Position numbers and translations under genes: made by a program. The notes beneath the pieces were generated by a model that saw only the letters and a list, made by a program, of their open reading frames with translations, was not told the DNA's origin and ran no database searches. From the NCBI GenBank assembly GCA_021847925.1, contig JAJZNI010000129.1, forward strand, positions 1 through 50,058: DNA of 50,058 nt, in the 5' to 3' direction. The DNA is from a bacterium (GTDB taxonomy: Bacteria; Chloroflexota; Dormibacteria; Aeolococcales; Aeolococcaceae). Of the stretch, positions 19,038 to 28,170 are shown in pieces; within the stretch, counting starts at the first letter, position 1, and every line of letters starts with the position of its first letter.

Positions 19038-19310
19038 ATGTGCCTCGGCATCCCGGGAGAGATCATCGAGCTGGACGCGGAGCGCCCCGGCATGGCGACC
19101 GTCGACGTCGCGGGCGCCCGCCGGCAGGTGAACGTCCTGCTCCTCGAGGAGGAGGGGCTGGGCCCCGGTGACTGGGTGCTCATCCACGTCGGGTTCGCGC
19201 TCGCGCGCATCGATGAGGAGGAGGCGCAGGCGACCCTCGCCTACCTGGAGGAGATGGGCCAGGCGTATCGCGACGAGCTGCGCGCTCTCTCCTCCACGCG
19301 TCCCGGCTGA
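19038..19310 (+). CDS. hypC: Hydrogenase maturation chaperone HypC
   Basis: MCLGIPGEIIELD N-terminus and DWVLIHVGFALARIDEEEA. Confidence 0.9.
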   Translation: MCLGIPGEIIELDAERPGMATVDVAGARRQVNVLLLEEEGLGPGDWVLIHVGFALARIDEEEAQATLAYLEEMGQAYRDELRALSSTRPG

Positions 19311-19322
19311 CGGGGGCCGCGA

Positions 19323-20450
19323 TTGCGCTTCGTCGACGAGTACCGCGATCGCGAGAAGGCCCAGGCGCTGGCGGCGCGCATCGCCCGCCACTGCGAGCCG
19401 GGGCGCCGCCGCGGTCTCATGGAGATCTGCGGGGGCCACACCCACACCATCTACAAGCACGGCATCGAGGGCTACCTGCCCCCCGAGGTCGAGCTGGTGC
19501 ACGGCCCCGGCTGCCCGGTCTGCGTGATCCCCATGGGGCGGGTGGACGACGCGGTGTGGATGGCCCAGCAGGAGGGCGTGATCCTGACCTCGTTCGGCGA
19601 CCTGCTGCGGGTGCCCGGGGGCCGCGGCTCCTTCCTCGACGCCAAGGCGCGGGGCTGCGACATCAGGATGGTGTACTCGCCGCTCGACGCGCTGCGGGTG
19701 GCGCGGGAGAACCCCCACCGGCGGGTGGTCTTCATGGCCATCGGGTTCGAGACCACCGCCCCGTCGACCGCCATGACGGTGCTCCGCGCCGCCGCGGAGG
19801 GCATCCCCAACTTCTCGGTCTTCTGCAACCACGTCCTGGTCATACCGGCGATGCGCGCCATCCTGGCCGCGCCGGACCTGCGCATCGACGGCTTCATCGG
19901 CCCCGGGCATGTCTCCACCGTGATCGGCTGCGAACCCTACCGCTTCATCGCCGAGGAGCACCGGAAGCCCCTGGTGGTGTCGGGGTTCGAGCCGCTCGAC
20001 GTCCTGCAGTCCATCGAGATGCTGCTGGCCCAGCTGAGCGAGGGCCGGGCCGCGGTCGAGAACCAGTACACGAGGGTGGTCCCCTGGGAGGGCAACCCGC
20101 GCGCCCTGAGGGCCATCGACCGGGTGATGGAGCCGCGCGCCACCTTCGAGTGGCGGGGCCTGGGCTGGATCCCGGACTCGGCGCTGCGCCTGCGCGAGGA
20201 GTACGCGCATCTCGACGCTGAGCGGCTCTTCGAGCTGCCCCAGACGCGGGTGCCCGACCCCCAGGCCTGCCAGTGCGGAGAGGTGCTGCGCGGCGCCATC
20301 AAGCCGTGGGAGTGCCGCGTCTTCGGCACCGCGTGCACTCCGGAGCGTCCGATCGGGACCTGCATGGTCTCCTCGGAGGGGGCTTGTGCCGCCTACTACA
20401 ACTTCGGACGGTTCCAGCGCCGGCGCCTCCGCGAGGCGGCCCCGGCATGA
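19323..20450 (+). CDS. hypD: Hydrogenase maturation protein HypD
   Basis: TTG start. MEICGGHTHTIYKHGIE, HGPGCPVCV, FAIGFETTAPSTA-type region, GPGHVSTVIG, C-terminal CQCGEVLRG...C FeS Cys set. Confidence 0.94.
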   Translation: MRFVDEYRDREKAQALAARIARHCEPGRRRGLMEICGGHTHTIYKHGIEGYLPPEVELVHGPGCPVCVIPMGRVDDAVWMAQQEGVILTSFGDLLRVPGGRGSFLDAKARGCDIRMVYSPLDALRVARENPHRRVVFMAIGFETTAPSTAMTVLRAAAEGIPNFSVFCNHVLVIPAMRAILAAPDLRIDGFIGPGHVSTVIGCEPYRFIAEEHRKPLVVSGFEPLDVLQSIEMLLAQLSEGRAAVENQYTRVVPWEGNPRALRAIDRVMEPRATFEWRGLGWIPDSALRLREEYAHLDAERLFELPQTRVPDPQACQCGEVLRGAIKPWECRVFGTACTPERPIGTCMVSSEGACAAYYNFGRFQRRRLREAAPA

Positions 20451-21523
20451 GCGAGAGGAGCGAGGACGACGTCCTGGAGCGGATCGACCGCATCCGCCGC
20501 CGCCCGGCCCGCGTCGCGGACGAACGCATCACGCTGGCCCATGGCTCGGGAGGGCGCGCGACCCACAGCCTCATCGACGCCGTCTTCCTGGACGCGTTCC
20601 GCAACCCCCTCCTCGAGCCGCTCGAGGACCAGGCGATCTTCACGGCCGGCGGGGCGCGGCTCGCCTTCACCACCGACACCTTCGTGGTCTCCCCCCTCTT
20701 CTTCCCGGGGGGCGACATCGGCGACCTGGCCGTGAACGGCACCGTCAACGACCTCGCGGTGTCGGGGGCGCGACCGCTCTACCTCTCGGCGGGCTTCGTC
20801 CTGGAGGAGGGCTTCCCCGTCGCCGACCTCCGTCGCGTCGTCGCCTCCATGGCAGCCGCCGCGCGGCGCGCGGGGGTGCAGGTGGTCACGGGCGACACCA
20901 AGGTCGTGCAGCGGGGCAAGGCCGACTCCTGCTTCATCAACACCGCCGGGGTGGGGCTCCTCGAGCGACCGGTGCGGCTCTCGGCGGCGGCGGCCCAGCC
21001 CGGGGACCGCGTCATCGTCTCGGGGCCGATCGGGGACCACGGCATCACCGTGATGCTCGCGCGTGGAGAGCTGGGCATCTCGGCGGAGCTGAGCAGCGAC
21101 ACGGCGCCCCTCACCGAGCTGGTGGGACTGCTGCTCGACGCCGCGCCCGCGACCCGGTTCATCCGGGACGCGACCCGGGGTGGCGTGGCGACCATCTGCA
21201 ACGAGCTGGCCCTGGCCTCAGAGGTCGCGGTGGTGCTCGACGAGGGCGCCATCCCGGTGCGCCCCGAGGTGCGCGGCGCCTCGGAGATCCTCGGCATCGA
21301 CCCCCTCTACGTGGCGTGCGAGGGACGCTTCGTGGCGGTGGTGCCGGCCGAGCAGGCGGACGCCGCGGCCCGAGCACTGCGCTCCCACCCCCAGGGGGAG
21401 GCGGCCGCCGTCATCGGCCGGGTGGAGGGAGACCCCGCTGCCATGGTCCTGGTCGACACCGAGTTCGGGGGCCAGCGCATCGTCGACATGCTGGTGGGCG
21501 ACCAGCTCCCCCGCATCTGCTGA
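20447..21523 (+). CDS. hypE: Hydrogenase maturation protein HypE
   Basis: ITLAHGSGGRATHSLI, TTDTFVVSPLFFPGGDIGDLAVNGTVNDLAVSGA, ending DQLPRIC (C-terminal Cys carbamoylation/cyanation site). Confidence 0.95.
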   Translation: MSERSEDDVLERIDRIRRRPARVADERITLAHGSGGRATHSLIDAVFLDAFRNPLLEPLEDQAIFTAGGARLAFTTDTFVVSPLFFPGGDIGDLAVNGTVNDLAVSGARPLYLSAGFVLEEGFPVADLRRVVASMAAAARRAGVQVVTGDTKVVQRGKADSCFINTAGVGLLERPVRLSAAAAQPGDRVIVSGPIGDHGITVMLARGELGISAELSSDTAPLTELVGLLLDAAPATRFIRDATRGGVATICNELALASEVAVVLDEGAIPVRPEVRGASEILGIDPLYVACEGRFVAVVPAEQADAAARALRSHPQGEAAAVIGRVEGDPAAMVLVDTEFGGQRIVDMLVGDQLPRIC

Positions 21524-21590
21524 CACCGCAGGGGACCGCGAGGCGCGGGGCGACGCGCGGGGTACGCGCGTGCTAGGGTGGTGAGAGGTC

Positions 21591-21604
21591 CCACGAGCTC
21601 GTGG
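21591..21604. promoter_or_regulatory. 14-bp perfect palindrome upstream of the Cys-rich small protein gene
   Basis: CCACGAGCTCGTGG, just downstream of a possible -10 element (TAGGGT) and upstream of ATG 21637. Confidence 0.35.
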
Positions 21605-21636
21605 TCATGCGCCACCTCGCACGGAGGGCAGAGGAG

Positions 21637-21840
21637 ATGACCCATCTCACCTCGCCGTACGCAGCGCCCACGATCATCTATGACACTGCGACCGGTCCCA
21701 TCGAAGCACGCCTGTGCCCCGGGTGCGGGCTCCCCGAGCGCCTGTGGAAGGAGGATGGCGGGAGGGGTCACGTGACCGCGGACGGCGACAGCTACTGCTG
21801 CCGCGGGTGTGCCGACCAGACGGGGTGCACCTGCGTCTGA
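21637..21840 (+). CDS. Small Cys-rich putative metal-binding (metallothionein-like) protein
   Basis: 67 aa from MTHLTS (upstream in-frame start at 21601). LCPGC...DSYCCRGCADQTGCTCV, 7 Cys. GGCAGAGGAG RBS before ATG 21637. Confidence 0.65.
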   Translation: MTHLTSPYAAPTIIYDTATGPIEARLCPGCGLPERLWKEDGGRGHVTADGDSYCCRGCADQTGCTCV

Positions 21841-22025
21841 CGCGGGCACGCGAGGGGGCCGCGTCGATCCGGGCTCGCGTTCCGTCTTCACCGAGGGCAT
21901 TCCGGCATGGACCACACCTCCGCGCGCAGCGACCCCGCGCTCCGCCAGCACGCCTGCTTGCAGCGAGTACGACCACCGGCGTGATCGGACAGCACTCCGA
22001 GGTCACCCGCGAGCGGCGGAGCCCC

Positions 22026-23204
22026 ATGCCGGGCATGAGCCCGGTCGACGGCGCGAGGGACCGCGCACCGACCGTGGAGGGGAGCCTCCCGGACGGGCGC
22101 CGGCGAATCGTCGCTGCCGACGTGCTTCGCGTGGTGGCGGCGTTCGCCGTCATCGGCACCCATGTGCTCGCATGGACGCCCTCCCGCGCCCCCTGGACGG
22201 AGATGCAGCAGCTCACCCGCTTCGCCCTGCCGCTGTTCGTGATCGTGAGCGGGCTGCTGCTCCAGCACCGGTACGCGCACACCCCCCGGGGGATGGGCTT
22301 CCTGCGCCATCGATTCTCCCGAACCCTGGTGCCCTGGATCGCCTGGGCACCGGTTTTGTTCCTGCTCGGGCTGACCGCGACCGGTCAGGTGTCGCGAGCG
22401 GGCGGAGCGGGGAACTGGTGGGAGTACGGCGCGGGTCACCTCTGGTTCCTGCTGCTCATACCCCAGATGTACCTGGTCTTCACGATCTGGCCGAGGCGGC
22501 ACCTGTGGCGCTGGGCGGGCCTAGCGATGCTGATCCAGACGGGGCTCCAGGTGCAGCGCCTCGCCTGGCCGATGGGCGCGCACAGCCTCGCCGCGGTGCC
22601 GACCCTCTGGTTCGGCTTCCTGCTCTTCCCCTACTGGATCGGCTACTTCGGGGTGGGAATCGCCGCCAGCCGGTGGCTGCCCGGTGATGGTCGGGCGTCC
22701 CCGCGCCGGCTGATCGGGGGCGCGATCACCGTCGCGGGCGGAGCCGTGCTGGCCGTGTGGTCACCGCTCAGCTCGGCGGCGAACGGCCAGTTCGACCAGG
22801 GCACGGGCGCCTTCCTCGACCCGGCGCTCGCCCCCCTCGTGCTCGGCGTGCTCATCGTCGCCGCGAGCGCCGGCGAACGTGCGCTGACACCGTTCCCCGC
22901 GCTCGCGGGGCTCGTCCGGCGGTTGAGCGGATGGAGCCTGGGCATCTACATCGTCCACCCGCTGGTGCTGAACACCGTGACCGCCGCGCTCCTCGGGTCC
23001 GAGCTCGGCAGCGGCGACCCGTGGGTGGTCGCGAGCAGCGCCCTCGCCGGCTTCGCCGTGACCCTGGCCGTCAGCGCGGCGCTGGTCAGGTTGATCGAGG
23101 CGACGCCGGCGGCTCCGACGGTGGGACTGAGCCGGCGGACGCTGCCGCCCGGCCCCGGGGGGTACCCGCACCATCCACCGGCGGGACAGCACGCGCGCCA
23201 CTGA
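22026..23204 (+). CDS. Acyltransferase 3 family membrane protein
   Basis: RRIVAADVLRVVAAFAVIGTHV, LPLFVIVSGLLLQHRY, multiple TM helices typical of the acyltransferase-3 family. Start codon uncertain. Confidence 0.75.
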   Translation: MPGMSPVDGARDRAPTVEGSLPDGRRRIVAADVLRVVAAFAVIGTHVLAWTPSRAPWTEMQQLTRFALPLFVIVSGLLLQHRYAHTPRGMGFLRHRFSRTLVPWIAWAPVLFLLGLTATGQVSRAGGAGNWWEYGAGHLWFLLLIPQMYLVFTIWPRRHLWRWAGLAMLIQTGLQVQRLAWPMGAHSLAAVPTLWFGFLLFPYWIGYFGVGIAASRWLPGDGRASPRRLIGGAITVAGGAVLAVWSPLSSAANGQFDQGTGAFLDPALAPLVLGVLIVAASAGERALTPFPALAGLVRRLSGWSLGIYIVHPLVLNTVTAALLGSELGSGDPWVVASSALAGFAVTLAVSAALVRLIEATPAAPTVGLSRRTLPPGPGGYPHHPPAGQHARH

Positions 23205-23228
23205 GGCGCCGTCACCGCCGCGCGAGGG

Positions 23229-23570
23229 CTACTCGATCTGGCGCTTGACGGACTCGGGGTCGGCGCAGCCGACGATCCAGGCGTCGTAGTCGGCGCCCTC
23301 GAACACGATCCGCACCCCCCGCGGGGTGTTGTGGTGAACGGCGGCGAAGAGGCGCTCACCACCGCCCGTGATGCTCGCCACCTCGAAGACGCCGGGCAGG
23401 CGTCCGCCGACCTTGAAGCCGTGATCCGCCGGCTCGTGGGCGTTGTCCAGCACCTCGACCGACCGCACCGACGAGCGCGGGGCGCGCAGATCGGCGTGCA
23501 CCCCCTCGAGCTTCTCCGCGGGGGTGAGGTGAAGCACGAGGTCGTCCCCGTCGATCCTGAGCTCTGCCAT
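23229..23570 (-). CDS. Conserved-looking hypothetical protein (113 aa)
   Basis: Coherent ORF MAELRIDGDDLVLHLTPAEKLEGVHADLRAPRSSVRSVEVLDNAHEP..., on the same strand as and downstream of orn. Confidence 0.6.
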   Translation of the reverse strand: MAELRIDGDDLVLHLTPAEKLEGVHADLRAPRSSVRSVEVLDNAHEPADHGFKVGGRLPGVFEVASITGGGERLFAAVHHNTPRGVRIVFEGADYDAWIVGCADPESVKRQIE

Positions 23571-23662
23571 CCGTGTCTGCGCATTATGGTCCAGCACGGC
23601 GCGCTCCGCGAGGGCCTCGGCTCGGGGCCGGCGGCGGCCGGCCGGCGAGGCGGCGCCGCGGA

Positions 23663-24199
23663 TCATCGCGCGGCGAAGATGGTGGCGCGGTAGTAGAGGA
23701 GCTCGGCGACCGACTCGCGAACATCGTCGAGGGCCCGGTGCGTCTCCGCCTTGGCGGGAGCTCGCAGCAGCACGTCCGGGTACCAGCGGCGGCAGAGCTC
23801 CTTGATGCTCGACACGTCGACCGACCGGTAGTGGAGAAACGCCTCGATCTCGGGCAGCTGCGCCGCCAGGAAGCGGCGGTCGGTGCCGATGGAGTTGCCG
23901 CAGAGCGGCACGGTCCGCGGTGCCGGGATGTGCCGCCGAAGGAACTCCAGGGTGAGCCGGCCCGCCTCCTCGAGGGACGTCGACGACGCCGCGATGGCGT
24001 CCAGGAGGCCGGACGCCGTGTGCATGGCGCGGACGGTGCCGTCCATCCGCCGGAGCTGGGCCGCGTCGGCGTGGACGATGATGTCCGGGCCCTCCGCCAC
24101 CACCGCGAGCTCATCGTCGGTGATGAGCGTGGCGATCTCCACGATCACGTCGCGCGCGGGGTCGAGGCCGGTCATCTCGAGGTCCATCCAGGCCAGCAC
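23663..24199 (-). CDS. orn: Oligoribonuclease
   Basis: LAWMDLEMTGLDPARDVIVEIATLITD (DEDD exonuclease), GNSIGTDRRFL, YRSVDVSSIKELCRRWYP, HRALDDVRES. Confidence 0.93.
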   Translation of the reverse strand: MLAWMDLEMTGLDPARDVIVEIATLITDDELAVVAEGPDIIVHADAAQLRRMDGTVRAMHTASGLLDAIAASSTSLEEAGRLTLEFLRRHIPAPRTVPLCGNSIGTDRRFLAAQLPEIEAFLHYRSVDVSSIKELCRRWYPDVLLRAPAKAETHRALDDVRESVAELLYYRATIFAAR

Positions 24200-24312
24200 G
24201 GCCGATCATGGTACGGGCCGGCGCGCGAGGATGCGGCCGCCCGCTCGCGGACCTCCGCGCCCGCTCGGCGGCGGGGGGCGCGCCGCCAGCCCGCGGATGC
24301 CCTTACATACAC

Positions 24313-24329
24313 ATACCCTGTAAGGGTAT
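24313..24329. promoter_or_regulatory. Palindromic CsoR-type operator at the copA promoter/start
   Basis: ATACCCT-gta-AGGGTAT, perfect 7-3-7 inverted repeat. Its 3' edge overlaps a TATTAT -10-like hexamer (24327..24332). The copA ATG is at 24339. Confidence 0.7.
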
Positions 24330-24338
24330 TATGGGCCC

Positions 24339-26843
24339 ATGGCCGACACCGCCCCGCCCGCCGAGCAGATCGAGCTCGAGATCGAGGGCATGACCTGCGC
24401 CTCGTGCGTCCGCCGCGTGGAGCGGGCTCTGACCGGGCTTCCCGACGTCCGGATCGCGAGCGTCAACCTGGTGACCGAGAGGGCTCTGGTCACCCTCGCC
24501 CCGACGGCCAGCCCGGATCGGGTCCGGGAGGCGGCCGCTCGGGCCGTCGGCGCCGCCGGGTACTCGGTCCGGGCCGAGGCGACCGCTCCCGCCGAGCCGG
24601 GCGGGCACCTCCAGCTCGCCATCAGCGGGATGACCTGCGCCTCCTGCGTCCGCCGGGTGGAGCGCGCCCTGGGCAGCGTCGACGGGGTCGGCTCGGCGAG
24701 CGTCAACCTCACCACGGAGATGGCCGACGTGGTCCTCTCCACCCCGGTGGACGCGGCCCGCCTGGTTGCCGCGGTGGCCGCGGCCGGGTACGGCGCGGAA
24801 CCCCTCGTGGGCCGGAAGAGCCCGCGCGAGGAGGCGGAGGAGCGGCGCGCCCGGCGCCGCTCCTCCATCCGGGCCCGCGCCGGGCGCGTGGCGGTCGGAG
24901 CCGCCCTCAGCGTGGCCGTCGTGGTCCTCAGCTACGGGTTCGGCTCCGCACGCTGGTCCCCGTACGTGCAGCTCGCGCTCGCCCTCCCCGTCTGGGGGTG
25001 GGTGGGCTGGATCTTCCACCGCGGGGCGCTGGCCACGGCCCGGCACCTCACCGCCAACATGGACACCCTGGTGTCGCTGGGATCGAGCGTGGCCTTCGTG
25101 TACTCGGCGGTCGCCATCTTCGCGCTCCCCGGGCGGACCACGTACTTCGACGTCGCCGCGCTCATCGTCACGCTGATCAGCGTCGGCAAGCTCCTCGAGA
25201 TCGTCGCCCGCGGCCGGGCGGGGGATGCCATCGAGGCCCTGGCCGGGCTGCAGCCGCGCACCGCCCACCTGCTGGCACGGGCCGCCTCCGCGGATCGCTG
25301 GGCCGAGGCACAGGCCATGGACGTCCCCGCCGAGACGCTCCGGGTGGGCGACGTCCTCCAGGTCCGCCCCGGCGAGCGGATCCCGACCGACGCGACGGTC
25401 GTGGACGGGACCGGAAGCGTCGACGAGTCCATGCTCACCGGGGAGAGCCTTCCGGTCAGCAAGCGCCGCGGAGACGACGCCGTGGGAGCCACGATCAACG
25501 GGACGGTCCCCCTGGTGCTGCGCGTCACCAGGGTCGGCGCCGACACCGTTCTCAGCCAGATCCTCGCCCTGGTGGAGCGGGCACAGACGGAGAAGGCGCC
25601 GGTGCAGCGCCTCGCCGACCGGGTCTCGTCCGTCTTCGTGCCGGCCATCCTGCTCGCGGCACTCGCCACCTTTGCCGGCTGGATGCTGAGCGGGCACGGC
25701 TTCGTGAACGCCATGGTCCCGGCGGTGGCGGTGCTGGTGGTGGCCTGCCCGTGCGCCCTGGGCCTCGCCACCCCGGTCGCGGTGATGGTCGGCACCGGCC
25801 GCGGCGCGGAGATGGGCCTGCTCATCCGCGGCGGCGAGGCACTGGAGCGGATCCGCGCCCTGCGGGCCGTGGTCTTCGACAAGACGGGCACGCTGACCCT
25901 GGGGACGCCTGCCGTCGTCGACGTGTCGCCGGTGGGTGGCGCGGACGTGCGGCGGGCGCTGGTCCTGGCGGCGGCGATCGAGCAGGCGTCGGAGCACCCG
26001 CTGGCGCGGGCCGTGGTGAATGCGGCCCCCGCCGGACCGCTCCCTGCTGCCCAGGGCATCGAGGCGGTCCCCGGCGGCGGCGTGCGGGGCCGCGTGGACG
26101 GCTCGGAGGTCGCCGTCGGGTCGATGCGCTGGCTCGCTGAGATCGGGGCGGAGACCGGCGCCGGCACGTCCCTCGCGGACGCCGCGGCCCAGCGTGCCCG
26201 GAGCCCGTTCGGAGTGGCGGTCGACGGCCGCGTGGCGGCGGTGATCTCGGTCGCGGACCCCCTGCGACCGGACAGCGCCCGCGGCGTGGAGCGCCTGCGC
26301 GCGCTGGGCCTCCACGTCGTGCTGGCCACCGGGGACGTGCGGGCCAGCGCGGAGGCGATCGCCACCGAGGCGGGGATCCCCGAGGTCCGCGCGGAGCTCC
26401 GCCCGCAGGACAAGGCGGCGCTCGTGCGCGAGCTGCGCGCGGCTCACGGCCCGGTGGCCATGGTGGGAGACGGCATCAACGACGCCCCCGCCCTGGCCCT
26501 GGCCGACGTGGGCATCGCCATGGCGAGCGGGACCGGGGTGGCCATGGCCGCGGCGGACATCACCATCGTCCACGGCGACATCGAGGCCGTGAGCCTCGCG
26601 ATCGCGCTCTCCCGCGCCACGCTGCGGACGATCCGGCAGAACCTGGCCTGGGCCTTCGGCTACAACGTGCTCCTGGTGCCGCTCGCCGCCGTCGGCATCC
26701 TGCCGCCGATCTGGGCCGCCCTGGCGATGGCCTGCAGCTCCGTGAGCGTCGTCCTCAACGCCCTGCGCCTGCGGCGCTTCGGCAACCCGGCGCAGCGGTC
26801 GGCGGCCCAGATCACGGCCGGGGAGCCCGCCATCGCCGTCTGA
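24339..26843 (+). CDS. copA: Copper-type heavy-metal P1B ATPase with two N-terminal HMA domains
   Basis: Two [15 protein letters not shown] motifs, [41 protein letters not shown]. Confidence 0.93.
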   Translation: MADTAPPAEQIELEIEGMTCASCVRRVERALTGLPDVRIASVNLVTERALVTLAPTASPDRVREAAARAVGAAGYSVRAEATAPAEPGGHLQLAISGMTCASCVRRVERALGSVDGVGSASVNLTTEMADVVLSTPVDAARLVAAVAAAGYGAEPLVGRKSPREEAEERRARRRSSIRARAGRVAVGAALSVAVVVLSYGFGSARWSPYVQLALALPVWGWVGWIFHRGALATARHLTANMDTLVSLGSSVAFVYSAVAIFALPGRTTYFDVAALIVTLISVGKLLEIVARGRAGDAIEALAGLQPRTAHLLARAASADRWAEAQAMDVPAETLRVGDVLQVRPGERIPTDATVVDGTGSVDESMLTGESLPVSKRRGDDAVGATINGTVPLVLRVTRVGADTVLSQILALVERAQTEKAPVQRLADRVSSVFVPAILLAALATFAGWMLSGHGFVNAMVPAVAVLVVACPCALGLATPVAVMVGTGRGAEMGLLIRGGEALERIRALRAVVFDKTGTLTLGTPAVVDVSPVGGADVRRALVLAAAIEQASEHPLARAVVNAAPAGPLPAAQGIEAVPGGGVRGRVDGSEVAVGSMRWLAEIGAETGAGTSLADAAAQRARSPFGVAVDGRVAAVISVADPLRPDSARGVERLRALGLHVVLATGDVRASAEAIATEAGIPEVRAELRPQDKAALVRELRAAHGPVAMVGDGINDAPALALADVGIAMASGTGVAMAAADITIVHGDIEAVSLAIALSRATLRTIRQNLAWAFGYNVLLVPLAAVGILPPIWAALAMACSSVSVVLNALRLRRFGNPAQRSAAQITAGEPAIAV

Positions 26844-26894
26844 CCCCGACCACCCCACCAGGATCACCCGCACCCACCCACACGGAGAGATGAC

Positions 26895-27104
26895 ATGCCG
26901 GCCCTCAACCTGATCGCCCCCGACATCAGCTGCGACCACTGCAAGCACACCATCGAGACCGAGCTCCCCACGCTCGAGGGGGTCGGGGTGGTCGAGGTGG
27001 AGGTGCCCACCAGGACGGTCCACGTCACCTACGACGACACGGTCACCGGGGAGCCCGCGATCCGCGCCCGGCTCGACGAGATCGGCTACCCGGTCGGGGG
27101 CTGA
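26895..27104 (+). CDS. CopZ-like heavy-metal-associated domain protein
   Basis: 69 aa; ISCDHCKHTIETEL HMA CxxC motif, directly between copA and csoR. Confidence 0.85.
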   Translation: MPALNLIAPDISCDHCKHTIETELPTLEGVGVVEVEVPTRTVHVTYDDTVTGEPAIRARLDEIGYPVGG

Positions 27105-27113
27105 GGGGCCTCC

Positions 27114-27392
27114 ATGGCGGCACCCGGGTACAGCGCCGACAGGGCCTCGCTCCAGGCCCGGCTGGCGAGGATCGAGGGGCAGGTGCGCGGTCTCCAGCGG
27201 ATGCTGGACGAGGACCGCTACTGCATCGACGTCCTCACCCAGGTGACGGCGGTGAAGGCGGCGCTCGACAAGGTGGCGCTGGCCCTCCTCGACGACCACG
27301 TCAGCCACTGCGTCGTCGACTCCGTCCGGGAGGGCACCCACGCGGAGAAGATCCGGGAGCTCACCGACGCGATCGGACGCTACCTGGGCTGA
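27114..27392 (+). CDS. csoR: CsoR-family copper-sensing repressor
   Basis: 92 aa; LARIEGQVRGLQRMLDEDRYCIDVLTQVTAVKAALDKVALALLDDHVSHC. C37-H62-C66 ligand set matches CsoR. Confidence 0.9.
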   Translation: MAAPGYSADRASLQARLARIEGQVRGLQRMLDEDRYCIDVLTQVTAVKAALDKVALALLDDHVSHCVVDSVREGTHAEKIRELTDAIGRYLG

Positions 27393-27422
27393 GCCGGTGG
27401 CCGGGCCGCCCCGCCCCGGCGC

Positions 27423-27692
27423 TCATGCCAGCGAGAGGAAGAGGCGCTCGAGCCGCTCCTCATCGGTGGCGGCCGCCCCACCGTCCCGCGACGCGTCGCG
27501 GCACTGCTGGAGACCGGTGGCGATGAGCCGGAACCCGGCCCGGTCGACCGCGTGCGACACCGCGGAGAGCTGGGTGACCACGTCCGCGCAGTCGCGGCCC
27601 TCCTCCAGCATGCGGATGACGCCCCGGAGCTGCCCCTCGGCGCGGCGGAGCCGCCGGACCACCTCGTGGGTCGCGGGCTCGTCAAGCTGCAC
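27423..27692 (-). CDS. CsoR/CstR-family repressor lacking the copper-ligand His
   Basis: 89 aa; LRRAEGQLRGVIRMLEEGRDCADVVTQLSAVSHAVDRAGFRLIATGLQQC. C35 and C64 retained at 29-residue spacing, Gly60 at the His position. Confidence 0.85.
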   Translation of the reverse strand: MQLDEPATHEVVRRLRRAEGQLRGVIRMLEEGRDCADVVTQLSAVSHAVDRAGFRLIATGLQQCRDASRDGGAAATDEERLERLFLSLA

Positions 27693-27728
27693 GCCCGTCT
27701 CCCCGGAGCGCGGGAGCCGTCCCGCCGC

Positions 27729-28106
27729 TCACGCGCTTCTCGTGGCGGCGCTGGCCTCTTCGACCTGGCGTCGCACGTCCGCCATGTCCAGGCCGCGAAC
27801 CGCGTCGATCAGCTTGGCCAGGCTCGCCGCCGGCAGGGCGCCCGGCTGGGAGAAGACCAGGATGCCGTCGCGGAAAGCCATCAGGGTGGGGATGGACATG
27901 ATGCCGAGCGACCCGGCGAGACCGGGCTCCGCGTCCGTGTCCACCTTGCCGAAGACGATGTCGGGGTGCTCACCGGACGCGGCATCGAACACGGGCCCGA
28001 AGGCGCGGCACGGCCCGCACCAGGCTGCCCAGAAGTCGACCAGGACGATGCCATCCCGGCTCACGGTTTCGGTGAAGGTCTTCTCGTTCAGGGCGATGGT
28101 GGACAT
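27729..28106 (-). CDS. Thioredoxin
   Basis: VLVDFWAAWCGPCRAFGPVFD, IMSIPTLMAFRDG. Upstream of, and co-oriented with, the CstR-like repressor. GGAGG RBS. Confidence 0.93.
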   Translation of the reverse strand: MSTIALNEKTFTETVSRDGIVLVDFWAAWCGPCRAFGPVFDAASGEHPDIVFGKVDTDAEPGLAGSLGIMSIPTLMAFRDGILVFSQPGALPAASLAKLIDAVRGLDMADVRRQVEEASAATRSA

Positions 28107-28122
28107 GGTGCCTCCAGCATGG

Positions 28123-28138
28123 ATACCCGCCAGGGTAT
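28123..28138. promoter_or_regulatory. CsoR/CstR-type operator 1 upstream of trx
   Basis: ATACCC-gcca-GGGTAT perfect inverted repeat, 17 nt upstream of the thioredoxin ATG. Confidence 0.65.
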
Positions 28139-28154
28139 TATTCCTGCGGTCATC

Positions 28155-28170
28155 ATACCTCCGGGGGTAT
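28155..28170. promoter_or_regulatory. CsoR/CstR-type operator 2 upstream of trx
   Basis: ATACCTCCGGGGGTAT, 16-bp palindrome with a single mismatched pair, next to operator 1. Confidence 0.6.

Noticed and set aside
24339-24800. Near-identical direct repeats ([15 protein letters not shown] coding segments) at the copA 5' end
   Set aside because: Explained by two tandem HMA domains in copA, a normal architecture.
24303-27341. 1012-aa minus-strand ORF over copA
   Set aside because: Low-complexity translation (R/G/H/D/Q rich) opposite a clear P1B ATPase; GC-driven shadow ORF.
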